Positions 23,899 to 32,711 of a stretch of 64,000 bases of DNA are shown in pieces. Within the stretch, counting starts at the first letter, position 1; every line of letters starts with the position of its first letter. The position numbers and the translations under genes are program-made. The stretch covers positions 1 through 64,000 of the forward strand of contig PLMU01000014.1 of the NCBI GenBank assembly GCA_003142595.1, in the 5' to 3' direction. The notes under the pieces are model-generated. The model saw only the letters and a program-made list of their open reading frames with translations. It searched no databases and had not been told where the DNA came from. This DNA is from Phycisphaerales bacterium. GTDB taxonomy: Bacteria; Planctomycetota; Phycisphaerae; Sedimentisphaerales; UBA12454.

Positions 23899-26800
23899 AT
23901 GAATCTTAGCAGTGATAGGGCAGTAACAGAAATAATATCCCGACTTAAAACTGCCGAGGGGGCGGTAAAAATTGCCGGGACGTGGGGAAGCTTTGCGCCT
24001 TTATTGGCCCTGCATATTCACCAGCAGCTTAAAAAACCAATTCTTTATATAAGCCCGCATCTCGATGACGCTGACAATGTTGTCGATGATTTAATAGCAT
24101 TTGGCGGGAAAAATATCGAAACTCTGCCGGGCTGGGCGGGTGAAGAATTAATCGACGCGACAGATGAAATCAGCTCAACAAGAGCAAGGCTCGTTCTCAA
24201 ACTTGCCTCGAGCACGGGCAGCGGGCAGTATCCGGAAATTGTTTCGGCATCAATACAGGCGATTATGCAGCCGCTGCCAAAGCCGAGCAAACTTTTCGAA
24301 AAAGGACTGACGCTCGAAACCGGAAAAACCATTGAAATGGAAAAGGCCGCTGAATGGCTTGTCGATAATGGATTCGAAGCGGTTGCGCAGATTGATTTAC
24401 CGGGCCAGTTTGTCAAAAGAGGCGGCATAATAGATATTTTCGCACCGGTGACGGCGCACTCAAACCAACCGATAGCGGTCAGAGTCGAATTTTTCGGCGA
24501 TACAATCGAAAGCATAAGAACAATCGACCTTGATACTCAAAGGTCAAGCGGACATATCGACAGTATTACAATCACAGCTGCGGTTCTCGACAATAATTCT
24601 GATAATCAGACAAACTTTTTGGAAACAATAGACCCCGAGACCATCATTTTTATTCAGGAGCCGAGCGAAGTTCAGGAAGTCGCTGACGTTTTTATCCGCA
24701 GGGTGGACAGGCCGGAGAATCTTTATAACTGGAGCAGGATTTTAGAAAAAATTTCCGCTTTTAAACAGGTTTCAATCAGTAGATTCGCATCCGAGCCGGA
24801 CAATATCGAGCTTAGAATAAAAAGCGTTCAGCAGTTCGAGGCGAAAAGCGGGCCGCTGTGGTCGGGGCATAAAGCGGGTTTGCAGCAACTGACGCAAATG
24901 GCGCAAGATGGCTGGGATGTTTATTTGTATTGCGAAACGGATGCGGAGGTAAAAAGGATAAAAGAAATAATTAGTGAAAATAAAGAACCCCGCCAAGGTG
25001 TTGGCGGGGCTAACCAGGCAAACTTCCGTTTGCCGGTGGGTTTTGTTCATCGGGGATTTATAATTGAAAGCCTCAAGACAATTATTGCGACACATCACGA
25101 ACTGTTCGGCCAGGCGATTATTCGCAGAACTACCCGGCCAATAAGCTCAGCGGTCCCAGTCGATTCGTCCGCCGACCTCAACAAAGGCGATTATGTCGTT
25201 CATATAAATTACGGCATAGGAAAATTCAAAGGCGTAGAGACAATAGAAAAGGACGGCGGCAAAAGCGAATTCCTGACGATTCAATATGCCGACAGCGCCT
25301 TGGTTCATGTGCCGGTGCAGAATATCGGCTTTGTGCAGAAATATATCGGCACAACCGCAATCAGGCCCAAACTCAGCAAAATAGGGACAAAAAAATGGGA
25401 GAGTCAAAAAAATAAAATTGCGGCTGCTGTTAAAGACCTTGCCGCGGAACTGCTCGAAATACAGGCCAAACGGCAAAGCATACAGGGCATTACATACGGG
25501 CCTGATACGAACTGGCAGAGAGAATTCGAAGAATCGTTTCTTTATCAGGAAACGCCAGACCAGGAATCGTGCAGCGAGCAAATAAAAATAGATATGCAAA
25601 AACCCGTTCCGATGGACAGGCTGCTGTGCGGCGATGTCGGATACGGAAAAACGGAGCTTGCGATGCGGGCGGCGTTCAAAGCCATCGAGGCGGGCAAACA
25701 GGTTGCAGTGCTTGTGCCGACTACGGTTTTGTGCGTTCAGCACGAAAGAACATTCAGTCAGCGGTTCGCGGATTTTCCGGTTACTGTCGAATCTGTTAAC
25801 CGTTTTAAAACAAAGCAGCAGGCGACTGAAATTATCAAACGCACCAAACAGGGAAAGGTAGATATTCTCATCGGCACTCACCGGCTGCTGAGTAAAGATG
25901 TCGGGTTTAAGGATTTGGGACTGCTGATTATCGATGAGGAGCAAAGGTTCGGCGTCGAGCACAAAGAGAAATTGAAAAAGATGCGCATCAACGTCGATAT
26001 CCTGACAATGACGGCAACGCCAATTCCGAGAACGCTTCATATGGCACTGCTGGGTCTGCGGGATATTAGTTCTCTGGCTACCGCGCCTCTGGACAGGCGG
26101 GCGATTGTGACACAGGTAAAAAAATATGACGATGAGCTTATAAAAAGAGCGATAAATCTCGAACTTAACAGGCAGGGGCAGGTATTTTTCGTGCATAACA
26201 GGGTGCAGTCGATAAAAAAAATCGCTGATGAGATTCAAAAGCTGCTGCCGGATGTAAAAATCGCAATCGCGCACGGTCAGATGCACAAACACGAGCTTGA
26301 AAAGACGATGATTAAGTTTGTGCTCGGCAAAGTCGATGTGCTTGTCTGCTCGGCGATAATAGAATCGGGCATCGATATACCAAACGCCAATACAATTATC
26401 GTAAACGACGCGGACCGGTTCGGCCTTGCCCAGCTTCATCAGCTTCGCGGAAGAGTCGGCAGGTTCAAGCACAGGGCCTACGGTTATTTTCTGCTGCCGC
26501 GAACAAGGACTATCAGTCCGGTAGCGGTCAAAAGGCTAAAGGCAATCGAAGAATATTCGCAGCTCGGAGCGGGATTTAAAATCGCTCTTCGCGACCTTGA
26601 AATCCGCGGGGCAGGAAACATACTCGGGCCGGAGCAGTCGGGACATATCAACACAATCGGATTTGAGCTTTTCTGCAAATTGCTGGCTGACGCGGTGAAA
26701 AGATTGAGAAAAGAACCTCTGGAAAAAGCCCCGGCCGCCGTTATCGACCTTGGCTTTTCAATTTATATACCCCGAAATTATATACAATCCGATTCGCAGC

Positions 26801-27174
26801 GGATGAATGTGTATCGGCGGATTGCCGCGGCCAGAACATCGCAGGACCTGGCCCGACTCGAAGATGAACTTAACGATATGTTCGGGCACATTTGTCCGGA
26901 GGTTCAAAAACTGCTTGAACTTGCCGAGATAAGAATCCTCGCCTCGGCGCAGGGGATACGCGCGATTACCATTAGCGGCAGCGATATCATTTTTTCATTC
27001 GAACAAGACGGCAGCAAGAAGATTTACGACATTTTTGCCGGCGCACCGGGCAAAGTAAGGATTCCCGACCCGCTGACGGTGCATATAAGGCTTGAAAAGA
27101 ATTACTTCCAGCCTGAAACTATCTGCGCGGTTCTTAGAAAAATACTTCGCAAAAAAGGCCAATCCAAATTATAA
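23899..27174 (+). CDS. mfd: transcription-repair coupling factor Mfd
   Basis: Translocase that removes RNA polymerase stalled at lesions and recruits UvrA. Order: UvrB-homologous N-domains (about 1-350), RNAP-interacting CarD-like domain (about 420-490, GDYVVHINYGIGKFKGVE), then RecG-like helicase motors: Walker A GDVGYGKTE (about 578), DEEQRFG (about 680), TATPIPRTLHM, ESGIDIPN, QLRGRVGR, and a C-terminal TRCF domain. Length 1091 is slightly short. Residues about 364-381 (PRQGVGGANQANFRLPVG) are encoded by a palindromic element (24986-25040) and have no counterpart in ordinary Mfd, lying just before the HRGF strand. First of mfd - PpiC lipoprotein - acpS. Confidence 0.97.
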   Translation: MNLSSDRAVTEIISRLKTAEGAVKIAGTWGSFAPLLALHIHQQLKKPILYISPHLDDADNVVDDLIAFGGKNIETLPGWAGEELIDATDEISSTRARLVLKLASSTGSGQYPEIVSASIQAIMQPLPKPSKLFEKGLTLETGKTIEMEKAAEWLVDNGFEAVAQIDLPGQFVKRGGIIDIFAPVTAHSNQPIAVRVEFFGDTIESIRTIDLDTQRSSGHIDSITITAAVLDNNSDNQTNFLETIDPETIIFIQEPSEVQEVADVFIRRVDRPENLYNWSRILEKISAFKQVSISRFASEPDNIELRIKSVQQFEAKSGPLWSGHKAGLQQLTQMAQDGWDVYLYCETDAEVKRIKEIISENKEPRQGVGGANQANFRLPVGFVHRGFIIESLKTIIATHHELFGQAIIRRTTRPISSAVPVDSSADLNKGDYVVHINYGIGKFKGVETIEKDGGKSEFLTIQYADSALVHVPVQNIGFVQKYIGTTAIRPKLSKIGTKKWESQKNKIAAAVKDLAAELLEIQAKRQSIQGITYGPDTNWQREFEESFLYQETPDQESCSEQIKIDMQKPVPMDRLLCGDVGYGKTELAMRAAFKAIEAGKQVAVLVPTTVLCVQHERTFSQRFADFPVTVESVNRFKTKQQATEIIKRTKQGKVDILIGTHRLLSKDVGFKDLGLLIIDEEQRFGVEHKEKLKKMRINVDILTMTATPIPRTLHMALLGLRDISSLATAPLDRRAIVTQVKKYDDELIKRAINLELNRQGQVFFVHNRVQSIKKIADEIQKLLPDVKIAIAHGQMHKHELEKTMIKFVLGKVDVLVCSAIIESGIDIPNANTIIVNDADRFGLAQLHQLRGRVGRFKHRAYGYFLLPRTRTISPVAVKRLKAIEEYSQLGAGFKIALRDLEIRGAGNILGPEQSGHINTIGFELFCKLLADAVKRLRKEPLEKAPAAVIDLGFSIYIPRNYIQSDSQRMNVYRRIAAARTSQDLARLEDELNDMFGHICPEVQKLLELAEIRILASAQGIRAITISGSDIIFSFEQDGSKKIYDIFAGAPGKVRIPDPLTVHIRLEKNYFQPETICAVLRKILRKKGQSKL
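24986..25040 (+). repeat. palindromic element inserted in the mfd reading frame
   Basis: Two adjacent hairpins: CCCCGCCAA-GGTG-TTGGCGGGG (24988-25009) and a stem around GGCAAAC-TTCC-GTTTGCC (25017-25034, extended by ACC/GGT). Length is about 54 bp, a multiple of 3, with no stop in the mfd frame. A related CCCGCCA...TGGCGGG hairpin occurs outside genes at 58643-58664. Confidence 0.75.
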
Positions 27175-27213
27175 TCATCTTAATAAGGATTTTATTGTTT
27201 ACAGGAAGTATAT

Positions 27214-28350
27214 ATGAATATGAAAATTAAGACCGGACTGCTGGCGATATGTTGTTTGCTCATCTTGTTTAGCGGCTGCGAAAAGACAAAAAAAAGCGAT
27301 ATTGACGTGAAAACTCTGGACAAAATACAGCCCCCGGCAAAGCCTCCGGTTCTGCCTAAACCGTCAGGCGGACTGGCATTGTCGATTGACTCGACAGCCA
27401 TAACCGCAGATGAAATCATAGAACCGATTCGCGAGCCTCTTGCCGAGGCCGCAAAACAGACAGATTACGAGCAGTTCAGAACTAAAGCCAAACCGATGCT
27501 TATAAATATACTTTTGCAGAAAATAGGCGATATCAGGCTTTATGCAAAAGCCAAGGATGCTCTGCCTGAAAATATCGACCAGGCCATTATAGACAAAATT
27601 GTCGAGCAGGAAGTGCAGAGATTTATCTCACAATACGGCGGAGATTACGCGACCGTCGAGAAAATGCTCAAGAGTATGCACACTAACTGGCAGGACTTTT
27701 ATCAGCAGACCAGAAGAGGAATACTTATACAGTCGTTCGTCTCCGAGGAAGTCAAAGTTGAAAAACCTGTTACCCATTCTGAATTGATAGAATATTATGA
27801 CAAGATAAAGGGCGAATTTTACACTAAAGAAGCCCAGATAGAATTTCGCCTTATCGACCTTGAGGTTAATAAATTCAAAGACCCCAACGACCCGAACGCC
27901 GACGTAAATAAAAAGGCGATGAAACTCGCTATGGAAATTTCTGAACGAATTAGGAAAGGCGAAGACTTCGGCGAGCTTGCGAAAAAATATTCGAACGACC
28001 ACGCGGCTCAAAACGGCGGCCTGTGGAAGCCAATCCGGCCCGGTTCGCTGGCAGCGCCTTACGATGTGATTGAAAAAACAGTTGTGGATATGAATAGCGG
28101 CGATGTCGCCGGACCTATCGCTGCCGAAAACCATATTTTTATCATAAGACTTGAAAATAAACAGATTCAAAGCTGCGAGCCTTTCGAAAAAGTTCAGGCG
28201 GAAGTCGAGGGCAGATTGATGTTTGAGAAACGCAAGAAATTAGTTGATGATATGATGAGCAAAATCATCGCACAGGTTGATTTGTCCTATGCGGATGATT
28301 TTATCGAATATTGTATGCAAAAAGCCTATCGCGAACTGCAGGGCAATTAA
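27214..28350 (+). CDS. PpiC/SurA-type peptidyl-prolyl isomerase lipoprotein
   Basis: Lipobox LLILFSGC after a short signal peptide (start ATG 27214; a second Met is two codons in). A Pro-rich linker follows, then a SurA-N-like helical region (SIDSTAITADEIIEPI...), and a parvulin PpiC domain (about 185-320: IEFRLIDLEVNKF, RIRKGEDFGELAKKYSNDHAAQNGGLWKPI, IAAENHIFIIRLENK). Folding assistant for exported or outer-membrane proteins, anchored outside the cytoplasm. It follows mfd by 39 bases and precedes acpS by 13, so probably transcribed with them. Confidence 0.88.
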   Translation: MNMKIKTGLLAICCLLILFSGCEKTKKSDIDVKTLDKIQPPAKPPVLPKPSGGLALSIDSTAITADEIIEPIREPLAEAAKQTDYEQFRTKAKPMLINILLQKIGDIRLYAKAKDALPENIDQAIIDKIVEQEVQRFISQYGGDYATVEKMLKSMHTNWQDFYQQTRRGILIQSFVSEEVKVEKPVTHSELIEYYDKIKGEFYTKEAQIEFRLIDLEVNKFKDPNDPNADVNKKAMKLAMEISERIRKGEDFGELAKKYSNDHAAQNGGLWKPIRPGSLAAPYDVIEKTVVDMNSGDVAGPIAAENHIFIIRLENKQIQSCEPFEKVQAEVEGRLMFEKRKKLVDDMMSKIIAQVDLSYADDFIEYCMQKAYRELQGN

Positions 28351-28363
28351 GGTTTTACTGATT

Positions 28364-28747
28364 ATGAAGAAAATTTTGCACGGCATAGATTTGGTTGACT
28401 GTCCGCGAATTGAACAAATGCTCCAGCGGCACGACAGGCATTTTCTCGACAGAGTTTTTACGCCGACCGAGCAGCAGCAGGCAAATGAAATTAAAAACAG
28501 GGTGGAAAGACTTTGCGGCAGGTTCGCGGCAAAAGAAGCGGTGCTGAAACTTCTGGGCACAGGATGGCGTGGTAAAATCGCCTGGACGGATATAGAAATA
28601 ATTAATAATCCGCTCGGCCGGCCGCAGGTTACACTTAGCGGCGAAGTAAAAAAAATCGCATCAAAACTTGGCGTCGGCGAAATAAGTTTAAGTATCAGCC
28701 ATACCGCCAATTTTGTTATGGCTTCGGCCACCGCGCTGACGGAATAA
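28364..28747 (+). CDS. acpS: holo-[acyl-carrier-protein] synthase
   Basis: Transfers 4'-phosphopantetheine from CoA to apo-ACP. Matches: GIDLVDCPRIE (metal Asp), FTPTEQ, FAAKEAVLKLLGTG (metal Glu), and LSISHTANFVMA near the end. 127 residues is normal. I chose ATG 28364 (MKKILHGIDL, AAGG 11 bases upstream); a longer frame to 28277 overlaps the PpiC gene. Confidence 0.95.
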   Translation: MKKILHGIDLVDCPRIEQMLQRHDRHFLDRVFTPTEQQQANEIKNRVERLCGRFAAKEAVLKLLGTGWRGKIAWTDIEIINNPLGRPQVTLSGEVKKIASKLGVGEISLSISHTANFVMASATALTE

Positions 28748-28810
28748 TTAACCACGAATGAACACGAATAGACACAAATTATTTAATCGCTGATTACGCA
28801 GATTAAATAA
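28748..28810. repeat. ACCACGAATGAACACGAATAGACAC dispersed repeat with hairpin
   Basis: The phrase TTAACCACGAATGAACACGA + ATAGACAC is followed by a perfect hairpin ATTTAATC (28781-28788) / GATTAAAT (28801-28808) enclosing GCTGATTACGCA. It belongs to a family of intergenic repeats common in this type of genome and may terminate acpS. Confidence 0.6.
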
Positions 28811-28910
28811 AATTGTCAAACGATTGGATTGCAAGGCTCGTTACGTCAATCATATAACGTCGGATAAACGGGGTTGTCCTCAAATCAATCTCTCAAAGCA
28901 CGTCGCGATG

Positions 28911-29783
28911 TCAACCACGCTTGCCACCCAACACCATGTTCGGCAATACACAAGAGCCAGATGAAATCCCCAATTTTGTTTGAAACGCATTTTTCAAAAA
29001 AAAGCAAGTCTCCCGATATATTTCTTTCATTTTTGAGTCTCTGGTCAGAATACCATCAAAGAAGGTGGCGTAAGCAACATAGTTCATATCAACACAGTCA
29101 TTTCGTAATTTGTCTAGTTTGACTTTTCCCGGACCCCCATCGGATATCCAATGAAAATCCAAAAGATAAGCACTAACTGCGAACCTAAATATATAGCTGT
29201 TTCGAATTTGCTCGGGTTGGGGTCTTTTTTGGATATCGGGGTGATCTTGAAATAAAAGATCTGTTAGCCGGAGAATACCATAAATTACTTTATCCTTTAC
29301 CTCTGTGGTCAATCTTTCTTTTTTCCTTATAACTTTCAAGTCTTCCTTTTTGAAAGATTTTGTAAGCTCTTCTATACTATTTGCAACTATCGCCGCATCC
29401 TTTTTCAGTCTATCAAAGTGGGCTGATGCAAGTTGCCCTTGCTGAAAAAGGGGAACTATCAAACTCATCTTGTCTTGAATACCATGCTGTATAGAAGAAC
29501 AAAAAGATCTGAACGCTCTTGTTTGAGGAACGTCCACTAACTTTTTAAAACCGTCTGATGCAAGAGTCAGCTTGGCTATATCACGAGTCCCCTTAAGAAC
29601 AAATGCTTGTTCAGGAAACTTAGAAACGATTTCCAGTGATTTAAATAAATTCTTGAATGTATTTCCCTTATGTGCCTCCATACCGGCACAATCAATAAAA
29701 ACAACAGCATTGCTTTTATCTGATTTAAGGTAATTTTCCAACCTTGGATCTTGAAAGAAATTAGCATCGATTACTTTTTTCAT
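28911..29783 (-). CDS. PIN-domain-like protein of unknown function
   Basis: The N-terminus KKVIDANFFQDPRLENYL and VVFIDCAGMEA resemble the first PIN strand with acidic residues. The C-terminal MNYVAYATFFDGILTRDSKMKEIYRE has the late PIN pattern (Asp pair before a helix). The middle is helical and unique. PIN domains are usually RNases of toxin-antitoxin or defence systems, but no antitoxin is adjacent. A/T-rich, lying in a short accessory insert between acpS and mnmG. Confidence 0.65.
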   Translation of the reverse strand: MKKVIDANFFQDPRLENYLKSDKSNAVVFIDCAGMEAHKGNTFKNLFKSLEIVSKFPEQAFVLKGTRDIAKLTLASDGFKKLVDVPQTRAFRSFCSSIQHGIQDKMSLIVPLFQQGQLASAHFDRLKKDAAIVANSIEELTKSFKKEDLKVIRKKERLTTEVKDKVIYGILRLTDLLFQDHPDIQKRPQPEQIRNSYIFRFAVSAYLLDFHWISDGGPGKVKLDKLRNDCVDMNYVAYATFFDGILTRDSKMKEIYRETCFFLKNAFQTKLGISSGSCVLPNMVLGGKRG

Positions 29784-29850
29784 ATATATATTTTAGCATT
29801 ATTATTAAAAAACGGACATTAGTTGTCAAGATAATAAATATGCCTTGTGA

Positions 29851-29878
29851 TTGATAAAAAAGTTCAAAAGGCTATACT
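29851..29878 (+). promoter_or_regulatory. mnmG promoter
   Basis: TTGATA (29851-29856), 16-bp spacer, TATACT (29873-29878). The start codon is only 9 bases further, so the transcript is predicted to have almost no leader and there is no Shine-Dalgarno. Confidence 0.55.
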
Positions 29879-29886
29879 GGCTGAAT

Positions 29887-31716
29887 ATGTCAGATAGAAT
29901 TGAAGCAAATACATTCGACTGCATAGTAATCGGCGCAGGACACGCAGGAGCTGAAGCGGCGCACGCGGCAGCGAAAATCGGGGCCAAAACCCTCCTTGTA
30001 ACCATCAGCAAAAATACAATCGCAAAGGCAAGCTGCAATCCTGCCATCGGCGGCATTGGAAAAGGCCAGATAGCACGGGAAATCGATGCACTCGGCGGAC
30101 TGATGGGCCTTGCGACCGATGCAACAGGTATTCAATTCCGGCTTCTTAACCGTTCCAAAGGCGCAGCAGTGCAATCGCCAAGAGCACAAATAGATAAATA
30201 TAAATACTCTGATTTCATCCGCGGCGAACTTGAGAAAACGCCAAACCTTGAAATTTTTGAAGGACTCGTCGCTGAAATTCTTACCGAAAATAATCAGGTC
30301 AAAGGTATCCTCTGCACAGACGGAAAAATATTTAGCTGCCGAACGGTTATTGTCGCTACCGGAACATTTCTAAAAGGCATAATGCACATAGGGGACAAAC
30401 AATGGCCGGGCGGAAGACTCGATGAGCCGGCCGCAAATGAATTGTCGGATTGTCTGCGTAAACTTGGACTCGAAGTCAAACGATTAAAAACCGGCACGCC
30501 GCCAAGGCTCGACGCAAAGACAATCGACTACGATAAAACGCAAATTCAATACGGCGATAAAGAACCTTCGCCTTTTTCATTTATGACCGAATCTGTCACC
30601 TCCAAACAGGTTCCCTGCTGGATAACATTTACTAATGAAAAAATTCACAAACTCCTGCGAGATAATCTTGGGCGTGCGCCGCTTTATACAGGCCAGATAG
30701 TTTCGACCGGCCCGCGGTATTGTCCGAGCATCGAAACGAAAATAATCCGTTTCGCGGATAAAACCAAACATCAGGTATTTCTCGAGCCGGAGGACGCGGA
30801 CGTAACGACGATTTACTGCAACGGTATAAGCACATCTGTGCCGCAGGATGTCCAGGAGCAAATGATAAAACTGATGGCAGGAACCGAAAACGCGAAAATT
30901 ATCCATTACGCCTACGCGATAGAATACGACTATTGCCCCGCAATACAACTAAAGCCCAGCCTTGAAACGAAAAAAATCAAGGGGCTGTTTCTTGCCGGCC
31001 AAATTAACGGCACAAGCGGCTATGAAGAAGCCGGTGCGCAGGGAATTATGGCAGGCATTAACGCCGCTAAGCTTATCAGCGGAAAAGAGCCGCTGGTGCT
31101 GAGGCGCGACCAGGCATATATCGGCGTGATGATTGACGATTTGCTGACAAGAGAAATTGACGAGCCTTACCGGATGTTTACATCAAGGGCCGAATGGCGA
31201 ATGCACCTGCGAAGCGATAACGCAGACAGAAGACTTACGCAAATAGGAAGAGAAATCGGCCTTGTCGATAATGTTCGCTGGGAAAAATTTCAGCAGACTC
31301 TTGCGCAGGTTGAAACTTTTGCCGAATTTTTAAAAAATACCCGCAAAGAAGGAAAATCTCTTTGGGAACTGCTTAAACGACCGGATGATGCCGCAAATTT
31401 GGAAATGGCCGGATTGCCGGAAGTTACGGCACTGGGTCTGCGAGGCGATGTTATCCAAAGCGTTATGACGGACGCAAAATACGAAGGCTACCTGATTAAA
31501 GAGCAAAGGGCGGTTGCGCAATTACAAAAAATTGAGAAATTAAAACTGCCCGATGAATTGGATTATGATAAAGTCGACCATCTGCGAGCCGAGGCGAAAG
31601 AAAAATTAAATAAATTCAGGCCCGCAACATTGGGCCAGGCCGGCAGAATCGGCGGAATCACGCCTGCCGATATTATGATTATTCAAATTTATCTGAGGAA
31701 AAGACACAGCTTGTAG
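29887..31716 (+). CDS. mnmG: tRNA uridine-5-carboxymethylaminomethyl synthase, FAD subunit
   Basis: With MnmE, modifies U34 of tRNA (cmnm5U). FAD Rossmann start FDCIVIGAGHAGAEAA, NPAIGGIGKGQ, GTFLKGIMHIG, GGRLDEPAANELS and RLKTGTPPRL are MnmG signatures. The C-terminal helical domain contains IRITPADI-like GITPADIMI. From ATG 29887 it has 609 residues, normal. A longer frame to 29851 would include the promoter and was rejected. The gene is alone; mnmE is not visible here. Confidence 0.96.
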   Translation: MSDRIEANTFDCIVIGAGHAGAEAAHAAAKIGAKTLLVTISKNTIAKASCNPAIGGIGKGQIAREIDALGGLMGLATDATGIQFRLLNRSKGAAVQSPRAQIDKYKYSDFIRGELEKTPNLEIFEGLVAEILTENNQVKGILCTDGKIFSCRTVIVATGTFLKGIMHIGDKQWPGGRLDEPAANELSDCLRKLGLEVKRLKTGTPPRLDAKTIDYDKTQIQYGDKEPSPFSFMTESVTSKQVPCWITFTNEKIHKLLRDNLGRAPLYTGQIVSTGPRYCPSIETKIIRFADKTKHQVFLEPEDADVTTIYCNGISTSVPQDVQEQMIKLMAGTENAKIIHYAYAIEYDYCPAIQLKPSLETKKIKGLFLAGQINGTSGYEEAGAQGIMAGINAAKLISGKEPLVLRRDQAYIGVMIDDLLTREIDEPYRMFTSRAEWRMHLRSDNADRRLTQIGREIGLVDNVRWEKFQQTLAQVETFAEFLKNTRKEGKSLWELLKRPDDAANLEMAGLPEVTALGLRGDVIQSVMTDAKYEGYLIKEQRAVAQLQKIEKLKLPDELDYDKVDHLRAEAKEKLNKFRPATLGQAGRIGGITPADIMIIQIYLRKRHSL

Positions 31717-31785
31717 CCATCCCGATGCGTCGGGATCTGCGATTCGCTCCGACGAAGAATATATCAAAAATCAAATATCAAAAAT
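31716..31785. repeat. dispersed ~70-bp repeat, copy 2 (inverted)
   Basis: Starts exactly at the mnmG stop with ATCCCGATGCGTCGGGAT, then CTCCGACGAAGAATATATC and a TCAAATATCAAAAATA end. It is the reverse complement of 11941-12005 with a few changes. Confidence 0.8.
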
Positions 31786-31806
31786 AAAAATGACAGATTA
31801 AAATTT

Positions 31807-31830
31807 AAAAATAGGTAAACATCCCCTATT
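31807..31830 (-). terminator. intrinsic terminator of the DUF4238 gene
   Basis: Read leftward: AATAGG ... CCTATT stem followed by a T run, directly after the DUF4238 stop. Same module as 10932-10956. Confidence 0.6.
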
Positions 31831-31832
31831 TA

Positions 31833-32663
31833 TTAAATTTCTTTTGTGGGCCACTGCAACAAAAAATCATCACCGGGAAAGCTTTTCTTGTGGCATATTA
31901 CAAACTCTTTAGCGTTCTCTAATGTTCTCCTATTCATATCTGCAACATCATCTATATCATTTCTGTTGTTTCTCAATTCTGCATTGCTTATCCTAATAGC
32001 AATCTCTGAAGATATTGGAAAGGTGACCCACCTAATATCCCTAATACCACCCGTTTTTTGAAGCAAAGCGGGTGAATCTGACGTTATAAAAGGATTATCT
32101 CTGGTTGTTCTTATAGAAGCCCAATTCCATTTTACCAGACGATCTCTTAAGGAATCGGCCCAAATTAAAATCGCGCCGAAAACACTTGGTTTAAGAAACT
32201 CTTCTTTCGATTTTTCCGTATAAACCTGACCTGTTACATCACACCATGATTGTACAACTTTGTCCAACTCACTTGCGTTATCCGTAGGAAGCTTGGATAT
32301 GTAATCACATAAGATTCCTTTCATCATTGACGGTATTCGAGCAGTGGTTACGCCTATGAACATAGCAATAGATTCACGGTCTTGGTTGGTAAGAGCGTCA
32401 GGTGTTGTAGCCGCTTTTCTCATTATAGGTGCCAATGGTGTTTCAATATATTTACCCAAAAACTTCTCAAAACTATCCGTCTTTTCTCCTGAATCATCAA
32501 ACATACTATAAAGATGAGGAAACCAGCCGACCCCATATGGTGTTCGAGGATCCCATTTTTTAGTTTTGCTTTTATATACAAATAAATTCTTCCCAAACAT
32601 GGGTTCAGTAAAATTTCGAAGGTAGAATTCAGCTATGTAATGATGTCTTTTCGATTTTGACAT
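31833..32663 (-). CDS. DUF4238 family protein
   Basis: Unknown-function protein whose start (SKRHHYIAEFYLRNFTEP) is the diagnostic H-H-x-x-x-x-x-L-x-x-F motif of DUF4238, with a C-terminal FITSDSPALL (Asp/Ser) that suggests a hydrolase or nuclease-like site. Family members are scattered in accessory regions and some defence islands; the function is unproven. A/T-rich. The ribosome site is weak (GAGAAATGTC). Downstream of the TPR gene by 48 bases, so possibly co-transcribed. Confidence 0.85.
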   Translation of the reverse strand: MSKSKRHHYIAEFYLRNFTEPMFGKNLFVYKSKTKKWDPRTPYGVGWFPHLYSMFDDSGEKTDSFEKFLGKYIETPLAPIMRKAATTPDALTNQDRESIAMFIGVTTARIPSMMKGILCDYISKLPTDNASELDKVVQSWCDVTGQVYTEKSKEEFLKPSVFGAILIWADSLRDRLVKWNWASIRTTRDNPFITSDSPALLQKTGGIRDIRWVTFPISSEIAIRISNAELRNNRNDIDDVADMNRRTLENAKEFVICHKKSFPGDDFLLQWPTKEI

Positions 32664-32711
32664 TTCTCGAAAACCCTTATTGGAGCCACATATTATCCCA
32701 GTGTTTTTTAA

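Noticed and set aside
25147..26472. 441-residue open frame on the minus strand opposite mfd
   Set aside because: Antisense shadow of the conserved Mfd helicase region; no domain motifs and no ribosome site.
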